Below are positions 36,021 to 44,038 of a DNA stretch of 64,000 nucleotides, piece by piece; within the stretch, counting starts at the first letter, position 1; each line of letters opens with the position of its first letter. Position numbers and translations under genes: made by a program. The notes below the pieces were generated by a model, which saw only the letters and a program-made list of their open reading frames with translations, made no database searches and was not told the origin of the DNA. Source of the stretch: Methanohalophilus halophilus (GTDB lineage: Archaea > Halobacteriota > Methanosarcinia > Methanosarcinales > Methanosarcinaceae); NCBI RefSeq assembly GCF_001889405.1, contig NZ_CP017921.1:448057-512056 (forward strand), written 5' to 3'.

Positions 36021-36464
36021 TCATTTTACGACATCAGGAAACGTTTTTTCAAACCTTTCCCCATCCTCTTGCCAGGTTACTTTTACTTCAATCAGAGTTG
36101 CCCATTCGTCAATATCATTTTTGCTTATATTGGATGCATCAAACGTTGCATTGCCTTTGAAACCCCTCCAGGAATCAGTTCCTAAGTTTCCAATATGCAT
36201 TTTATTTCCTTCAAGAGAAATCAATCTTGATGACACTTCAGGATGAAGTATAATTTCGCAGCTAACATTTTTTGCCGATATATCTCCATTATTTCCAACA
36301 CTGGTTGTTCATTGGATTTGTTGGATATCGGTTCGATAATCATTAATGGCACCTACAGAATACCCAATATCTCCAGTAATTTCAGCCCCTTCTGTTTCGT
36401 CCTGTATACAGCCCGAGAGAAGAATTAAAGGTAGTGATATCAGAAATATAAATGATATTTTCAA
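36021..36464 (-). pseudogene. Lipoprotein gene broken by an in-frame TGA
   Basis: Read from a TTG at 36464, the frame encodes a lipoprotein signal (MKISFIFLISLPLILLSGC) and continues DETEGAEITGDIGYSVGA up to an in-frame TGA at 36309-36311. The same frame then continues without another stop for 95 codons (TTSVGNNGDISAKNVSCEII through to TFPDVVK). The downstream part is a beta domain of the type found in methanosarcinal FxLyD-like lipoproteins (GN.GD..AKNV...). A single nonsense change, for instance from TGG or CGA, explains the break. The product would be a 147-codon surface lipoprotein. Confidence 0.6.
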
Positions 36465-36574
36465 CTTATTATTTCCAGATAACTAAATACTTCTTTTATT
36501 TTGTGTATGAATATTCATGATATCACATTCATATATTGCACTTAGGGTTTCCGAATAATAATTTTGTGATATAT

Positions 36575-36699
36575 TTGAAGTGACCCATAAAGTGGATGCT
36601 TTGAATATAATGTGCCTCTTTGAACATAAAGTAAGCCACTTGACTCTAAAGTCGGTTAGTTGACGATAAAGTAGGGTACTTTATGGGCAAGCCCTTCAA
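36575..36699 (+). repeat. Tandem 20-bp operator-like repeats upstream of the glutamate synthase gene
   Basis: Five direct copies of a unit with consensus TTGA(A/C)NATAAAGT plus 7 variable bases. The ATAAAGT cores start at 36587, 36607 (ATAATGT), 36626, 36646 (CTAAAGT) and 36666, spaced 20, 19, 20 and 20 bases, about two helical turns. An inverted copy follows: ACTTTAT at 36678-36684, then GGGCAAGCCC and CTTCAA (36695-36700 region), mirroring TTGAAG and CCCATAAAGT of the first unit. The array ends about 12 bases before the TATA box. It is best read as a multi-site regulator-binding array. Confidence 0.8.
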
Positions 36700-36708
36700 A
36701 TAAGCAAA

Positions 36709-36760
36709 CTATAAATACAACCGATGCGGTAAACGATTAGTTACTAGTGACTAAAGTCAC
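36709..36760 (+). promoter_or_regulatory. Promoter and start-site palindrome of the glutamate synthase gene
   Basis: CTATAAATACAA (36709-36720) is a good archaeal TATA box. The expected transcription start is near 36740. Just downstream, GTGACTAAAGTCAC (36747-36760) is an inverted repeat with 6-bp arms and again contains TAAAGT, so a repressor bound there would block initiation. The leader to the ATG is about 50 bases. Confidence 0.6.
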
Positions 36761-36791
36761 GTTTATACATTAAACATTAGGAGTAATTAAG

Positions 36792-38384
36792 ATGGGCAAT
36801 CTTAGACAACCAAATGCAAATGAAGCAACAAGGACCTTCAACAGGTCCAAAAGTGTTGCCCCGATGTCCGGAATCTGCACACGCTGTGTGGACGGATGCC
36901 GTGGTAACTGTGAAATATTCAAATCATCATTCAGAGGACGTGAAGTCCTGTACCCGGGACCTTTCGGCGAAGTGACAGCCGGAGCAGACAAGGACTATCC
37001 TGTAGACTATTCTCACCTCAACATCCAGGGATATGCAGTCGGTGCAGTCGGCCTTCCTGATGGAATAGAAGCCAGCCCCGAAACCGCAAGATTCCCCAAC
37101 GTAGACACCGAAACCGAATATGGATGGAACAAGAAAGTGAAAATGAGGCTGCCTGCATTCACCGGTGCCCTCGGTTCCACCGATATCGCAAGGAAAAACT
37201 GGAACGAGTTCGCCGTTGGTGCAGCAATCACCGGAATCACCCTTGTATGTGGCGAAAACGTGTGCGGAATCGACCCGGAACTCAAACGTGACAACAACGG
37301 CCTGGTCACCGAATCGCCGGAAATGGACAGAAGGATCGCAGCCTACAATAAATATCACGAAGGCTACGGTGAAATGCTTGTCCAGATGAATGTAGAAGAC
37401 ACAAAACTCGGTGTTGCAGAATACATCTCCAGCAAACACGAAATGGACACCCTTGAACTCAAATGGGGACAGGGCGCCAAATGTATCGGTGGAGAAATCA
37501 AGGTACGTGACCTAGACCGTGCACTTGAACTCAAGAGGCGTGGATACATTGTAACCCCGGACCCCGAAAACGCAGCCGTCCAGGAAGCTTACAAGGTCGG
37601 TGCAATCAGGGAATTTGAACGTCACTCCAGACTTGGTTTTGTTGACAAGGAAGGCTTCCTCGAAGAAGTTGACCGTCTCAGGTCCATAGGCTATGACCGT
37701 ATCACCTTAAAGACCGGTGCATACTCCATGGTTGAAGCCGCAATGGCACTCAAATACTCCTCCGAAGCAAAGATCGACCTGTTAACCTTCGATGGTGCAC
37801 CAGGTGGTACAGGTATGAGCCCCTGGCCAATGATGGAAGAATGGGGTATCCCGACATTCTATCTACAGTCCCTTGTCTATGAGTTCGCAGAAAAACTCAA
37901 CAACAAAGGTGAAAGAGTACCTGATCTCGCAATGGCCGGTGGGTTCTCCAGCGAAGACGGTATCTACAAAGCACTTGCAATGGGCTCCCCATACTTCAAG
38001 GCAGTATGCATGGGCCGTGGTCTCATGATACCAGGCATGGTCGGTAAGAACATCGGCAAATGGCTCGATGAAGACAACCTGCCAAAAACCGTCTCCGAAT
38101 TCGGCCACCGTCCAGAAGAAATCTTTGTCCACTACGAAGACCTGGAAGAACGCTATGGAGAAGATGTCAAGAACATCCCACTGGGCGCAATGGGTATCTA
38201 CTCCTACGGAGAGAAACTCAAAGTCGGTCTGCAGCAGCTCATGGCCGGTTCACGCAGATTCAACATCAACACACTGTCCCGCAAAGACGTAATGGCCCTC
38301 ACCGAGGAAGCCGCAGAAGTTTCAGGCATCGATTATGTCATGAATGCCTACAGGGACGTAGCAGAACAGATTCTGGACGAATAA
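36792..38384 (+). CDS. Glutamate synthase-like FMN-binding protein
   Basis: A 530-residue archaeal GltS-type flavoprotein equivalent to the FMN/synthase domain of the large subunit of glutamate synthase. A cysteine cluster near the N-terminus (C29, C32, C36 and C40 in SGICTRCVDGCRGNC) may bind an iron-sulfur centre. The barrel has KWGQGAKCIGGEIKV (near 226-240), LLTFDGAPGGTGMSPWPMME (near 332-351) and PDLAMAGGFSSEDGIYKALA (near 376-395), typical of the FMN-binding family. There is no amidotransferase domain. The RBS TTAGGAG is 9 bases upstream. With glnA nearby it suggests ammonium assimilation, though the electron donor is unknown. Confidence 0.88.
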   Translation: MGNLRQPNANEATRTFNRSKSVAPMSGICTRCVDGCRGNCEIFKSSFRGREVLYPGPFGEVTAGADKDYPVDYSHLNIQGYAVGAVGLPDGIEASPETARFPNVDTETEYGWNKKVKMRLPAFTGALGSTDIARKNWNEFAVGAAITGITLVCGENVCGIDPELKRDNNGLVTESPEMDRRIAAYNKYHEGYGEMLVQMNVEDTKLGVAEYISSKHEMDTLELKWGQGAKCIGGEIKVRDLDRALELKRRGYIVTPDPENAAVQEAYKVGAIREFERHSRLGFVDKEGFLEEVDRLRSIGYDRITLKTGAYSMVEAAMALKYSSEAKIDLLTFDGAPGGTGMSPWPMMEEWGIPTFYLQSLVYEFAEKLNNKGERVPDLAMAGGFSSEDGIYKALAMGSPYFKAVCMGRGLMIPGMVGKNIGKWLDEDNLPKTVSEFGHRPEEIFVHYEDLEERYGEDVKNIPLGAMGIYSYGEKLKVGLQQLMAGSRRFNINTLSRKDVMALTEEAAEVSGIDYVMNAYRDVAEQILDE

Positions 38385-38415
38385 GGGGATTCCCCCTTAT
38401 TTTACTTCCTTTTTA
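38383..38415 (+). terminator. Terminator of the glutamate synthase-like gene
   Basis: AAGGGG and CCCCCTT (38383-38398) form a stem that starts in the stop codon, followed by ATTTTACTTCCTTTTT. It fits an intrinsic terminator. Confidence 0.55.
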
Positions 38416-38451
38416 AAATAGATCAGAGAGCAGCTTTGCATGCTGCCAGCT

Positions 38452-39171
38452 TCAAATGAACTTTACTCCCACATCATCCATTTTGTTCCTGGCTGCTATG
38501 TTTATCAGCAGGGGGGTAAGGGATTCGATCATGGAAGAGGCCTGTAAGGGACCTGCATCCAATGGTCGCAAGTTTGGTATATCATCTGTGAGTTTGCAGA
38601 CAACTTCTTTTGAAGCCATATCATTCCCACAGACAGCAATATCATAATCCAGCGCAAGAGAGAGATCTTCAAGATGTTTGGCAGGAACATTGTGAAAACC
38701 CGATACCAGTCGAATGTGTGGAGGAAGGAGTTGTGCAATTTCCTCGGCGGCACTCCCACCAACAGGTTGTGTATAACAGAAATATTCCGCATTGTATGCA
38801 GAATCCCGTACATCAATTTCCATATGTTTTGCATCCGGAATGATGTAACAGCTGTCCTTTTCCATAGGAACAACCACAGAAACAACAATCTGGTCCTTAA
38901 GCACAGGAGTAATAGTTTCAATAACAGATGAAACATGACGATACTTTATTGCAAGCAATACGACATCGGCCATTTGTGCAGCTGTTTTATTATCTACACC
39001 TTCAAAGGATCCTTTCTTTCCAAGATCTTCCAGCATACACCTGTACTCTTTTGCCGCTGAAGATGCTCTTTCTGCATTTCTTGAGCCAATGATGATATCA
39101 TGAAGACTGCCCCACCGCAGAGCAAAGCCTTTACCGATATGTCCCGTGCCGCCCAGTATCGCTATTTTCAT
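38452..39171 (-). CDS. NADPH-dependent F420 reductase family protein
   Basis: A 239-residue member of the Fno family (NADP:F420 oxidoreductase). The N-terminal Rossmann motif is ILGGTGHIGKGFALRWG (about 4-20) and the NADP phosphate pocket is IIGSRNAERA (about 27-36). The C-terminal part holds GFHNVPAKHLEDL and MIESLTPLLINIA. It transfers hydride between F420H2 and NADP. The ATG at 39171 is chosen over 39189 because homology starts at MKIAILGG. It may supply NADPH for biosynthesis. Confidence 0.85.
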   Translation of the reverse strand: MKIAILGGTGHIGKGFALRWGSLHDIIIGSRNAERASSAAKEYRCMLEDLGKKGSFEGVDNKTAAQMADVVLLAIKYRHVSSVIETITPVLKDQIVVSVVVPMEKDSCYIIPDAKHMEIDVRDSAYNAEYFCYTQPVGGSAAEEIAQLLPPHIRLVSGFHNVPAKHLEDLSLALDYDIAVCGNDMASKEVVCKLTDDIPNLRPLDAGPLQASSMIESLTPLLINIAARNKMDDVGVKFI

Positions 39172-39224
39172 GAACCTTCCATCTCTCATAATAACGTTTA
39201 TACCTATTGGTTGTCAGACGTCAG

Positions 39225-39443
39225 GTATATAAAGTAGAATCCCGGTACTCCTATTTGCGTATTGTAAGGTCCTTGCACAAGAATATGGCACAAGCCATTC
39301 GATGAGTGTACAGACAACCTCAGTACGCTACAGCAGGAGGCGATGTGACATTACGCCTGTCACGAGGGTAACCGGGATGGACAGCGGATATTCCATAGGA
39401 TGATATCCTGGAGTTAGTGCGTCGGGATACAGCATCGTTCTCC
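39225..39443 (+). ncRNA. Candidate structured RNA
   Basis: A GC-richer block in an AT-rich intergenic region, with a strong TATA box GTATATAAAG (39225-39234) at its left edge. Successive complementary pairs can be drawn: ATGGC/GCCAT (39285-39298), TGTAC/GTACG (39307-39327), AGGCG/CGCCT (39338-39358), CTGTC/GACAG (39357-39384, competing), GGATAT/ATATCC (39386-39408) and GGAG/CTCC (39410-39443). No frame encodes a convincing protein. It matches neither RNase P nor SRP RNA signatures. Untranslated leader of the DUF167 gene is an alternative. Confidence 0.35.
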
Positions 39444-39467
39444 ACAAAATATAATTGATGGAATAAT

Positions 39468-39779
39468 ATGCCTATCCGGGATGCCATACACACAAAGGGG
39501 AATGGTTGTATAATTGATTTTGAAATTAATCCCGGCTCCAGCAAACTGGTAGTTCCTTCAGGTTACAATATATGGCGCAACAGGGTTGAGGGCAAATTAA
39601 CCGAACCCGCACAGAAAGGAAAAGCCAACGACCAGCTTATACAACAGCTAAGTCATATATTTCAAATAAACAGCTCCTCAATAACCATTGTATCCGGTGC
39701 AAAAACTACCAAAAAATCGGTACATCTCGAAAACATGGGTCCAAAAAAAGCAGAAGATGTCCTGGAGCAATACCTGTGA
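39468..39779 (+). CDS. DUF167 (YggU) family protein
   Basis: A 103-residue protein of the universal DUF167 family: GCIIDFEINPGSSKLVVP, a WRNRVEGKLTEPAQKGKANDQLIQQLS segment (the PA..GKAN..L signature) and SSITIVSGAKTTKKSVHLE. The biochemical role of the family is unresolved. It lies 9 bases upstream of a DsrE-like gene on the same strand, so they are probably co-transcribed. Confidence 0.92.
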   Translation: MPIRDAIHTKGNGCIIDFEINPGSSKLVVPSGYNIWRNRVEGKLTEPAQKGKANDQLIQQLSHIFQINSSSITIVSGAKTTKKSVHLENMGPKKAEDVLEQYL

Positions 39780-39788
39780 GAAGATAAT

Positions 39789-40154
39789 ATGCACAAAGTC
39801 ACAAATGTCCTTATCCTGCTCAAAAGCATGATTTACGAAAGTACCGGTCCACTGGAGACCCTGAGATTTGCAAAACACTACAGTGAACAGGGCCTGAATG
39901 TAAATATAGTCCTCTTTGGCCCCATGGGAGTAATGCTTGCCAAAAAGGATAAAGCAGGAGCCCTGGAATACGACCAGAAAATCGATGAATGTATGAATCT
40001 GGGTGTGAACTTTATGTGTTGCAAACTGGGTTCTTCACTTGTAGGGCTCAAATATGAAGAAATGATACCGGGGATTGAGATGGTCGAACCCGAAGCTATT
40101 GCAGATACCATTCTGGAATTTAGCCAGAAACAACAACTTATAATTACGCTTTAA
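39789..40154 (+). CDS. DsrE family protein
   Basis: A 121-residue DsrE/TusD-fold protein: TNVLILLKSMIYESTGPLETLRFAKHYSEQGLNVNIVLFGPMGVML, then a cysteine pair in NLGVNFMCCKLGSS (about 70-83). The conserved position for sulfur transfer in DsrE/TusD is a single cysteine in a similar loop, so C77 or C78 may serve. Archaeal DsrE-like proteins are suspected of sulfur relay. Its gene ends 6 bases before the convergent aldolase gene. Confidence 0.85.
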   Translation: MHKVTNVLILLKSMIYESTGPLETLRFAKHYSEQGLNVNIVLFGPMGVMLAKKDKAGALEYDQKIDECMNLGVNFMCCKLGSSLVGLKYEEMIPGIEMVEPEAIADTILEFSQKQQLIITL

Positions 40155-40160
40155 AAAATA

Positions 40161-41306
40161 TTACAGGGATTTGATATAATCCCTGACCTGCTGTGCAGTA
40201 CCTTCAGCCTTGAAAGCCCCGAGGAACATAAGAGTCTCAGCATAGACCTTTGCATCAATTGCACGCCTTGTATTCTCACCAACAGCATCTATGCGGTCAA
40301 AGAACTGCCTTACTGCATACTTGCTGAATTTGCCGAATATCTCATTATCACTCTTTTCGGGAGCTTTACTGCGGAAATTCTCAATAGTCCATTTCCGGAT
40401 GTCACTGAAAAGCTCGGGTTCATATATCCTGAACACTTCCCATACTATATTCTGGAAAAATGTGGCAACGTTGCCCTTCAGGATATCCCCATGAGGGAAA
40501 TGCTCGTAAATGAGTTCCCTGGGAGTACCTGTAATCCCGTGCTGGGCGATCCTGACACTAAAGCCATTCTCTTTCAGGGCATCAGCAACCGCAATGGTCT
40601 GCTCTATATCAACTGAAACCTGCTGTATGAGATTTCCATTTGTATCATAGGTGTTCCCATGAGCACTACCGTTTGCGATTGCGATAACATGTGGATACAC
40701 ATTATTTTCATTAAGCGCTTTGATGAAGGTTACTGCTTCTTCGGGTTTGGTAAGTACCCTTCCGTTTTCATCCTCCCTGCCTATTTCACCAACCTCAACT
40801 TCAAGTCCATATTTACGACCACCCATTTTATCCTGGATGTGATGGGCGATCTCTGTAGTTGCATCAATATTCTGGGATAATTCTTCCCGGAGATTGCCTC
40901 CCTGGAAATTGAAAAGATGAGAAGCATCGATTGCAAAAGAGGTATATCCCGCATCAATCTGCCCACTTACAAGTTCCTTTGTGGATTCAATATCCTCAGG
41001 AGTACCTTTCTTGATCCCAATATGGTCGGCATGCAGAGACCATACATCCAGACCAACTTCATTGGCTGTTTTCTTGCACCTTTTTGAAAATTCAGCCGGG
41101 GTCATACCTGAATAACCACCGTCCAGATCGGATTCAGAACGGGCGAGTTCTACCATCAGGGGAGCATCTGCATCTTTGGCTGCTTTCATAATTCCACGCA
41201 TAACAAGAGAGATACGCGGATTTGCAGCAAGGATTATGGTATCTTTATCCAGCAAACTGTTAAATAAATAGGAACTTGGCAACGGTTCGAATTTGGATTC
41301 ACTCAT
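40161..41306 (-). CDS. Class II fructose-bisphosphate aldolase-like protein
   Basis: A 381-residue zinc-dependent class II aldolase family member. Metal-binding histidines appear in WSLHADHIGI (near 93-102) and NGSAHGNTY (near 212-220) with the carboxylate in EVEVGEIGRE (near 163-172); RIAQHGITGTP near 249 completes the pattern. The C-terminal 100 residues are an extension. Methanosarcinales use this long variant for fructose 1,6-bisphosphate cleavage or formation; tagatose-type specificity is the alternative. It complements tpiA and apgM of this window. Confidence 0.8.
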   Translation of the reverse strand: MSESKFEPLPSSYLFNSLLDKDTIILAANPRISLVMRGIMKAAKDADAPLMVELARSESDLDGGYSGMTPAEFSKRCKKTANEVGLDVWSLHADHIGIKKGTPEDIESTKELVSGQIDAGYTSFAIDASHLFNFQGGNLREELSQNIDATTEIAHHIQDKMGGRKYGLEVEVGEIGREDENGRVLTKPEEAVTFIKALNENNVYPHVIAIANGSAHGNTYDTNGNLIQQVSVDIEQTIAVADALKENGFSVRIAQHGITGTPRELIYEHFPHGDILKGNVATFFQNIVWEVFRIYEPELFSDIRKWTIENFRSKAPEKSDNEIFGKFSKYAVRQFFDRIDAVGENTRRAIDAKVYAETLMFLGAFKAEGTAQQVRDYIKSL

Positions 41307-41445
41307 AGCTTTTAAACCTCATTCTGTTTATATGATACCTACATGTAACTTGCAATTCATAATGATTTCTGTCTGGTAATGCAAACACCAGAAGGAATAA
41401 ATACAAAAACTAGAATTTCTCACAAAAAACGACAGGAGGAGAAAG

Positions 41446-41613
41446 ATGGAAGAATTGCTTAAACTCAAGGACAAACTTGAAAAAATGACGTCTGCCGAAC
41501 TCTATGAATATGTAAAGGAGAACTATCCGGAAAATCCCGATGCGGGCCTGGGAAAGAAAAAACTGGTAATCCGCAGGGTCTTGAACCTGGAAAGGGAAAA
41601 AATGAATCAGTAA
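41446..41613 (+). CDS. Small conserved-looking helical protein, 55 residues
   Basis: A short gene encoding 55 residues: MEELLKLKDKLEKMTSAEL, then YEYVKENYPENPDAGLGKK and a basic KLVIRRVLNLEREKMNQ end. AGGAGGAG lies 5-12 bases before the ATG, and a TATA-like GAATAAATAC (41393-41402) about 45-50 bases before it. The protein is helical, charged and soluble. I do not recognise the family. It converges with a tiny membrane protein gene whose stop is 12 bases away. Confidence 0.65.
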   Translation: MEELLKLKDKLEKMTSAELYEYVKENYPENPDAGLGKKKLVIRRVLNLEREKMNQ

Positions 41614-41624
41614 GAGCACACCTC

Positions 41625-41762
41625 TCAGAAACCACCGAGCATAGGCTGGATCACCAGCTTATATATTGCAAATCCGAAAAGGAAGATAACAATCAAAACA
41701 AGAACTGCGACCAAAAAGCATTCCCTGTTCAATTTCTCATTTTTATCTTTGCAAAAATGCAT
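41625..41762 (-). CDS. Very small single-span membrane protein
   Basis: Forty-five codons from ATG 41762: MHFCKDKNEKLNRE, then a hydrophobic helix FLVAVLVLIVIFLFGFAIY and a short tail ending LGGF. An in-frame ATG two codons earlier (41768) is possible, but AGGGGT sits 6-7 bases before 41762. A TATA-like TTGATATATTATTGG (41797-41811) precedes it on this strand. A plausible membrane micro-protein of unknown role. Confidence 0.5.
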   Translation of the reverse strand: MHFCKDKNEKLNRECFLVAVLVLIVIFLFGFAIYKLVIQPMLGGF

Positions 41763-41834
41763 AGCCATACCCCTGATAAAAGGGTAGTATCCAATAATAT
41801 ATCAACCTTCTGAAGAAGAAAAAGAGAGACCTTT

Positions 41835-43766
41835 TCAGGCCTCTTCATCTATCAGGCGGGTACCAACTCCCATAATCCTGATTTTGGTTTCCATTGGGAA
41901 ATCCCAACCTTCCGGCACAATCTCATCCTTCTTGACGTCAATTTCCACATGATCCGGGTCCAAACCGGCGTCTTCCATGTATTGCATGACCATGGATTGT
42001 CCTGTTTCCCTGGCGTATTTTATAGCATCTTTATATTCATAGAAACTCTGTCGCCCTTTTTCGGAAAATACATAGTATTCCCAATCAGGGGCTGCCATAG
42101 AAGCAGGCCTTATAAGGAAATCAACCCTCCTTACACCTTTGGCTGCAAGGGCACCTGTGGCATTCCCGACATCGGAATATTTTGGTACAATAATCTCGGC
42201 ATCAATAATATTTCCAAGTATGTCCTTATAAGCAACCACGGGGCCACCGATAAGAACAACCGGGATATCAACCTTAAACTTTGTAGGACAATCTATATCG
42301 AATATTTTACGAATCTCTTCCCTTGGAATACCTTCCAGGAAAAAGGAAATCAGGTCTGAGGCCATATTCTTGGCAAAGGTTTCCTTGACATACCTGGCAA
42401 ATTCCTCGCCGGTTCTCTTACACAGGGAGCCCAGGTATTCAGCACCTACCTCCGCTGCCTCCACATTGCGGGCGGTGTAATCCCCCAGTACATGCAGAGC
42501 GTCCGTGGGTGTAAAACCAATACACTGCACAAGCCTTTTCTGAATAAGGCTGTCCAGAATCCTGGTTGAGGGATACCTGCCCATGCGGCTGCGTAATTCC
42601 CTCAGCGAAGTGGGACTACTAGAGATGGAATCAAGCAATTCCTGCTCCAGATCATTAAGACCCATGGCTTCATATTCAGTACGTGTAAAGAAGGTCGTGG
42701 GCTGGAAATTCATGCCGATCAAAGTTTTGGTGGGCATGGGATTGATCTTGAGAAGTTCCAGAAAATCGGGATAGAGATCCGCTGCTCTGCAAAGGGGAAT
42801 TACACGTCGCGGCCCAACATTCAATTTGCCGTCCTTTACCCATATGTGACTGTCACCACCCATTGCAGATGTTTCCATCTTTATGGCCTTGACACGAGTT
42901 TTCCAGCCACCGACAACCGCCCCCATCTCACTCATTTCAGGAACGCCGTCTTTTATAACGGAAATATCGGTACTTGTACCGCCCACATCAATAACTGCGC
43001 ATGAATCATTTCCTGTCAAAAAGGAAGCTCCTACAAGGCTTCCCGCAGGGCCAGAAAAAATAGATTCAATGGGCTTTTCCAGTGCACTTTTGATACCGAT
43101 AACAGAGCCATCGCATTTGAGCATGAATATCTTCGGACTGATTCCCCTGGAAGTTACATCCTTTTCCACAGTGGACATGAACCTTTCTGTAATGGGCAAC
43201 AGCTGAGCATTGAAAAAGGCAGTCGTTGCTCTTTCAAAGGCACCAAGGTCCTGAGAGAGCTCGTGTGCACATACCACAGGAAGACCTGTAGCCTCGCGGA
43301 TTATCTGCTTGGCCCGGATTTCATGGTCCGGGTTACGAATACTGAAAAAGGAAGAGATTGCAAAAGCTGCAACCTTGTCCTTTATTTTCACCGCAAAATC
43401 CCTGACTGCTTCCTCATCCAGGGGTTCTTTCTCCCCACCATTATATGTATGACCACCGGCAACTTTTACGTAATGGGGAGTCGGAAGTTTTTCCTTGAGA
43501 TCATAATTTCCGATCAAAAACAAGCCAACGGGGAAACCCGTACCTTCAAGAATCGTGTTTGTCGAAAGGGTTGTTGATACGGAAACAATCTTTACTTTCT
43601 TGAGTTTTTCCTGGTCGAGACCATCAATTGAGTTTTTTATCCCATTCAGTGGATCGGGATATGTTGTAAGTGCTTTATTTGAATCAAGAATACTATCAGT
43701 GTCATCATCCAGAAGAACAGAATCAGTATAAGTTCCTCCAGCATCAATTCCCAAACTGTATACCAT
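41835..43766 (-). CDS. Hydantoinase/oxoprolinase family protein
   Basis: A 643-residue protein of the HyuA/5-oxoprolinase A superfamily, an ASKHA-fold ATPase. The phosphate 1 motif SLGIDAGGTYTDSVLLDDD is at about 4-22, and VIDVGGTSTDISVI is near 260-273 (phosphate 2). A further C-terminal region (about 560-643) is linked by a beta-rich segment. Substrates in the family include hydantoins, 5-oxoproline and acetone-type compounds, and methanogen members are uncharacterised. The ATG at 43766 has GGAGGTG 7 bases upstream. No HyuB partner is adjacent. Confidence 0.85.
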   Translation of the reverse strand: MVYSLGIDAGGTYTDSVLLDDDTDSILDSNKALTTYPDPLNGIKNSIDGLDQEKLKKVKIVSVSTTLSTNTILEGTGFPVGLFLIGNYDLKEKLPTPHYVKVAGGHTYNGGEKEPLDEEAVRDFAVKIKDKVAAFAISSFFSIRNPDHEIRAKQIIREATGLPVVCAHELSQDLGAFERATTAFFNAQLLPITERFMSTVEKDVTSRGISPKIFMLKCDGSVIGIKSALEKPIESIFSGPAGSLVGASFLTGNDSCAVIDVGGTSTDISVIKDGVPEMSEMGAVVGGWKTRVKAIKMETSAMGGDSHIWVKDGKLNVGPRRVIPLCRAADLYPDFLELLKINPMPTKTLIGMNFQPTTFFTRTEYEAMGLNDLEQELLDSISSSPTSLRELRSRMGRYPSTRILDSLIQKRLVQCIGFTPTDALHVLGDYTARNVEAAEVGAEYLGSLCKRTGEEFARYVKETFAKNMASDLISFFLEGIPREEIRKIFDIDCPTKFKVDIPVVLIGGPVVAYKDILGNIIDAEIIVPKYSDVGNATGALAAKGVRRVDFLIRPASMAAPDWEYYVFSEKGRQSFYEYKDAIKYARETGQSMVMQYMEDAGLDPDHVEIDVKKDEIVPEGWDFPMETKIRIMGVGTRLIDEEA

Positions 43767-44038
43767 GCCGGAACACCTCCAATATATTAGCAATTTATAT
43801 GTACAAATAGGCTAAATTGAGTTATAAAAGGTTCCATAAATTCACGGCTACATAAAGATACCGCATTATCCTATCAGCGTGAACATTCTAAAAAGAGGCG
43901 CATGGTATCTAAAATCAAAGCGAGAGGCACAGATAAGGAGCCAAATATCTAAAACAAGAAATAACCTGCCAAAATGTATAAATCTTTGTCTATATATAGA
44001 TAAAACTGCAAACCATTTAACAAAGTGAGGGACGGGGC
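43767..44038. other. Intergenic region between the hydantoinase gene and the amber-containing gene
   Basis: It holds the minus-strand promoter of the hydantoinase gene (ACATATAAATTG near 43793-43804) and the plus-strand TATA (CTATATATAGATAA, 43990-44003) of the next small gene. A 49-codon GTG frame (43879-44028) lies between but lacks an RBS and is not called. Confidence 0.45.

Noticed and set aside
36309-36311. TGA as selenocysteine in the lipoprotein gene
   Set aside because: Selenocysteine is not known in Methanosarcinales, no SECIS-like hairpin was seen, and the position is not redox-like.
36575-36699. The tandem repeats as a CRISPR array
   Set aside because: The units are only 20 bp with 7-base variable parts, no 25-40 bp spacers, and no cas genes nearby.
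39303-39452. A coding frame MSVQTTSVRYSRRRC... through the structured block
   Set aside because: It is stopped by TGA after 33 codons, lacks an RBS, and similar short open stretches occur in the other frames because of the higher GC content.
43879-44028. A 49-codon GTG frame upstream of the amber-containing gene
   Set aside because: It has no RBS, runs through the TATA box of the next gene, and its translation is not protein-like enough.
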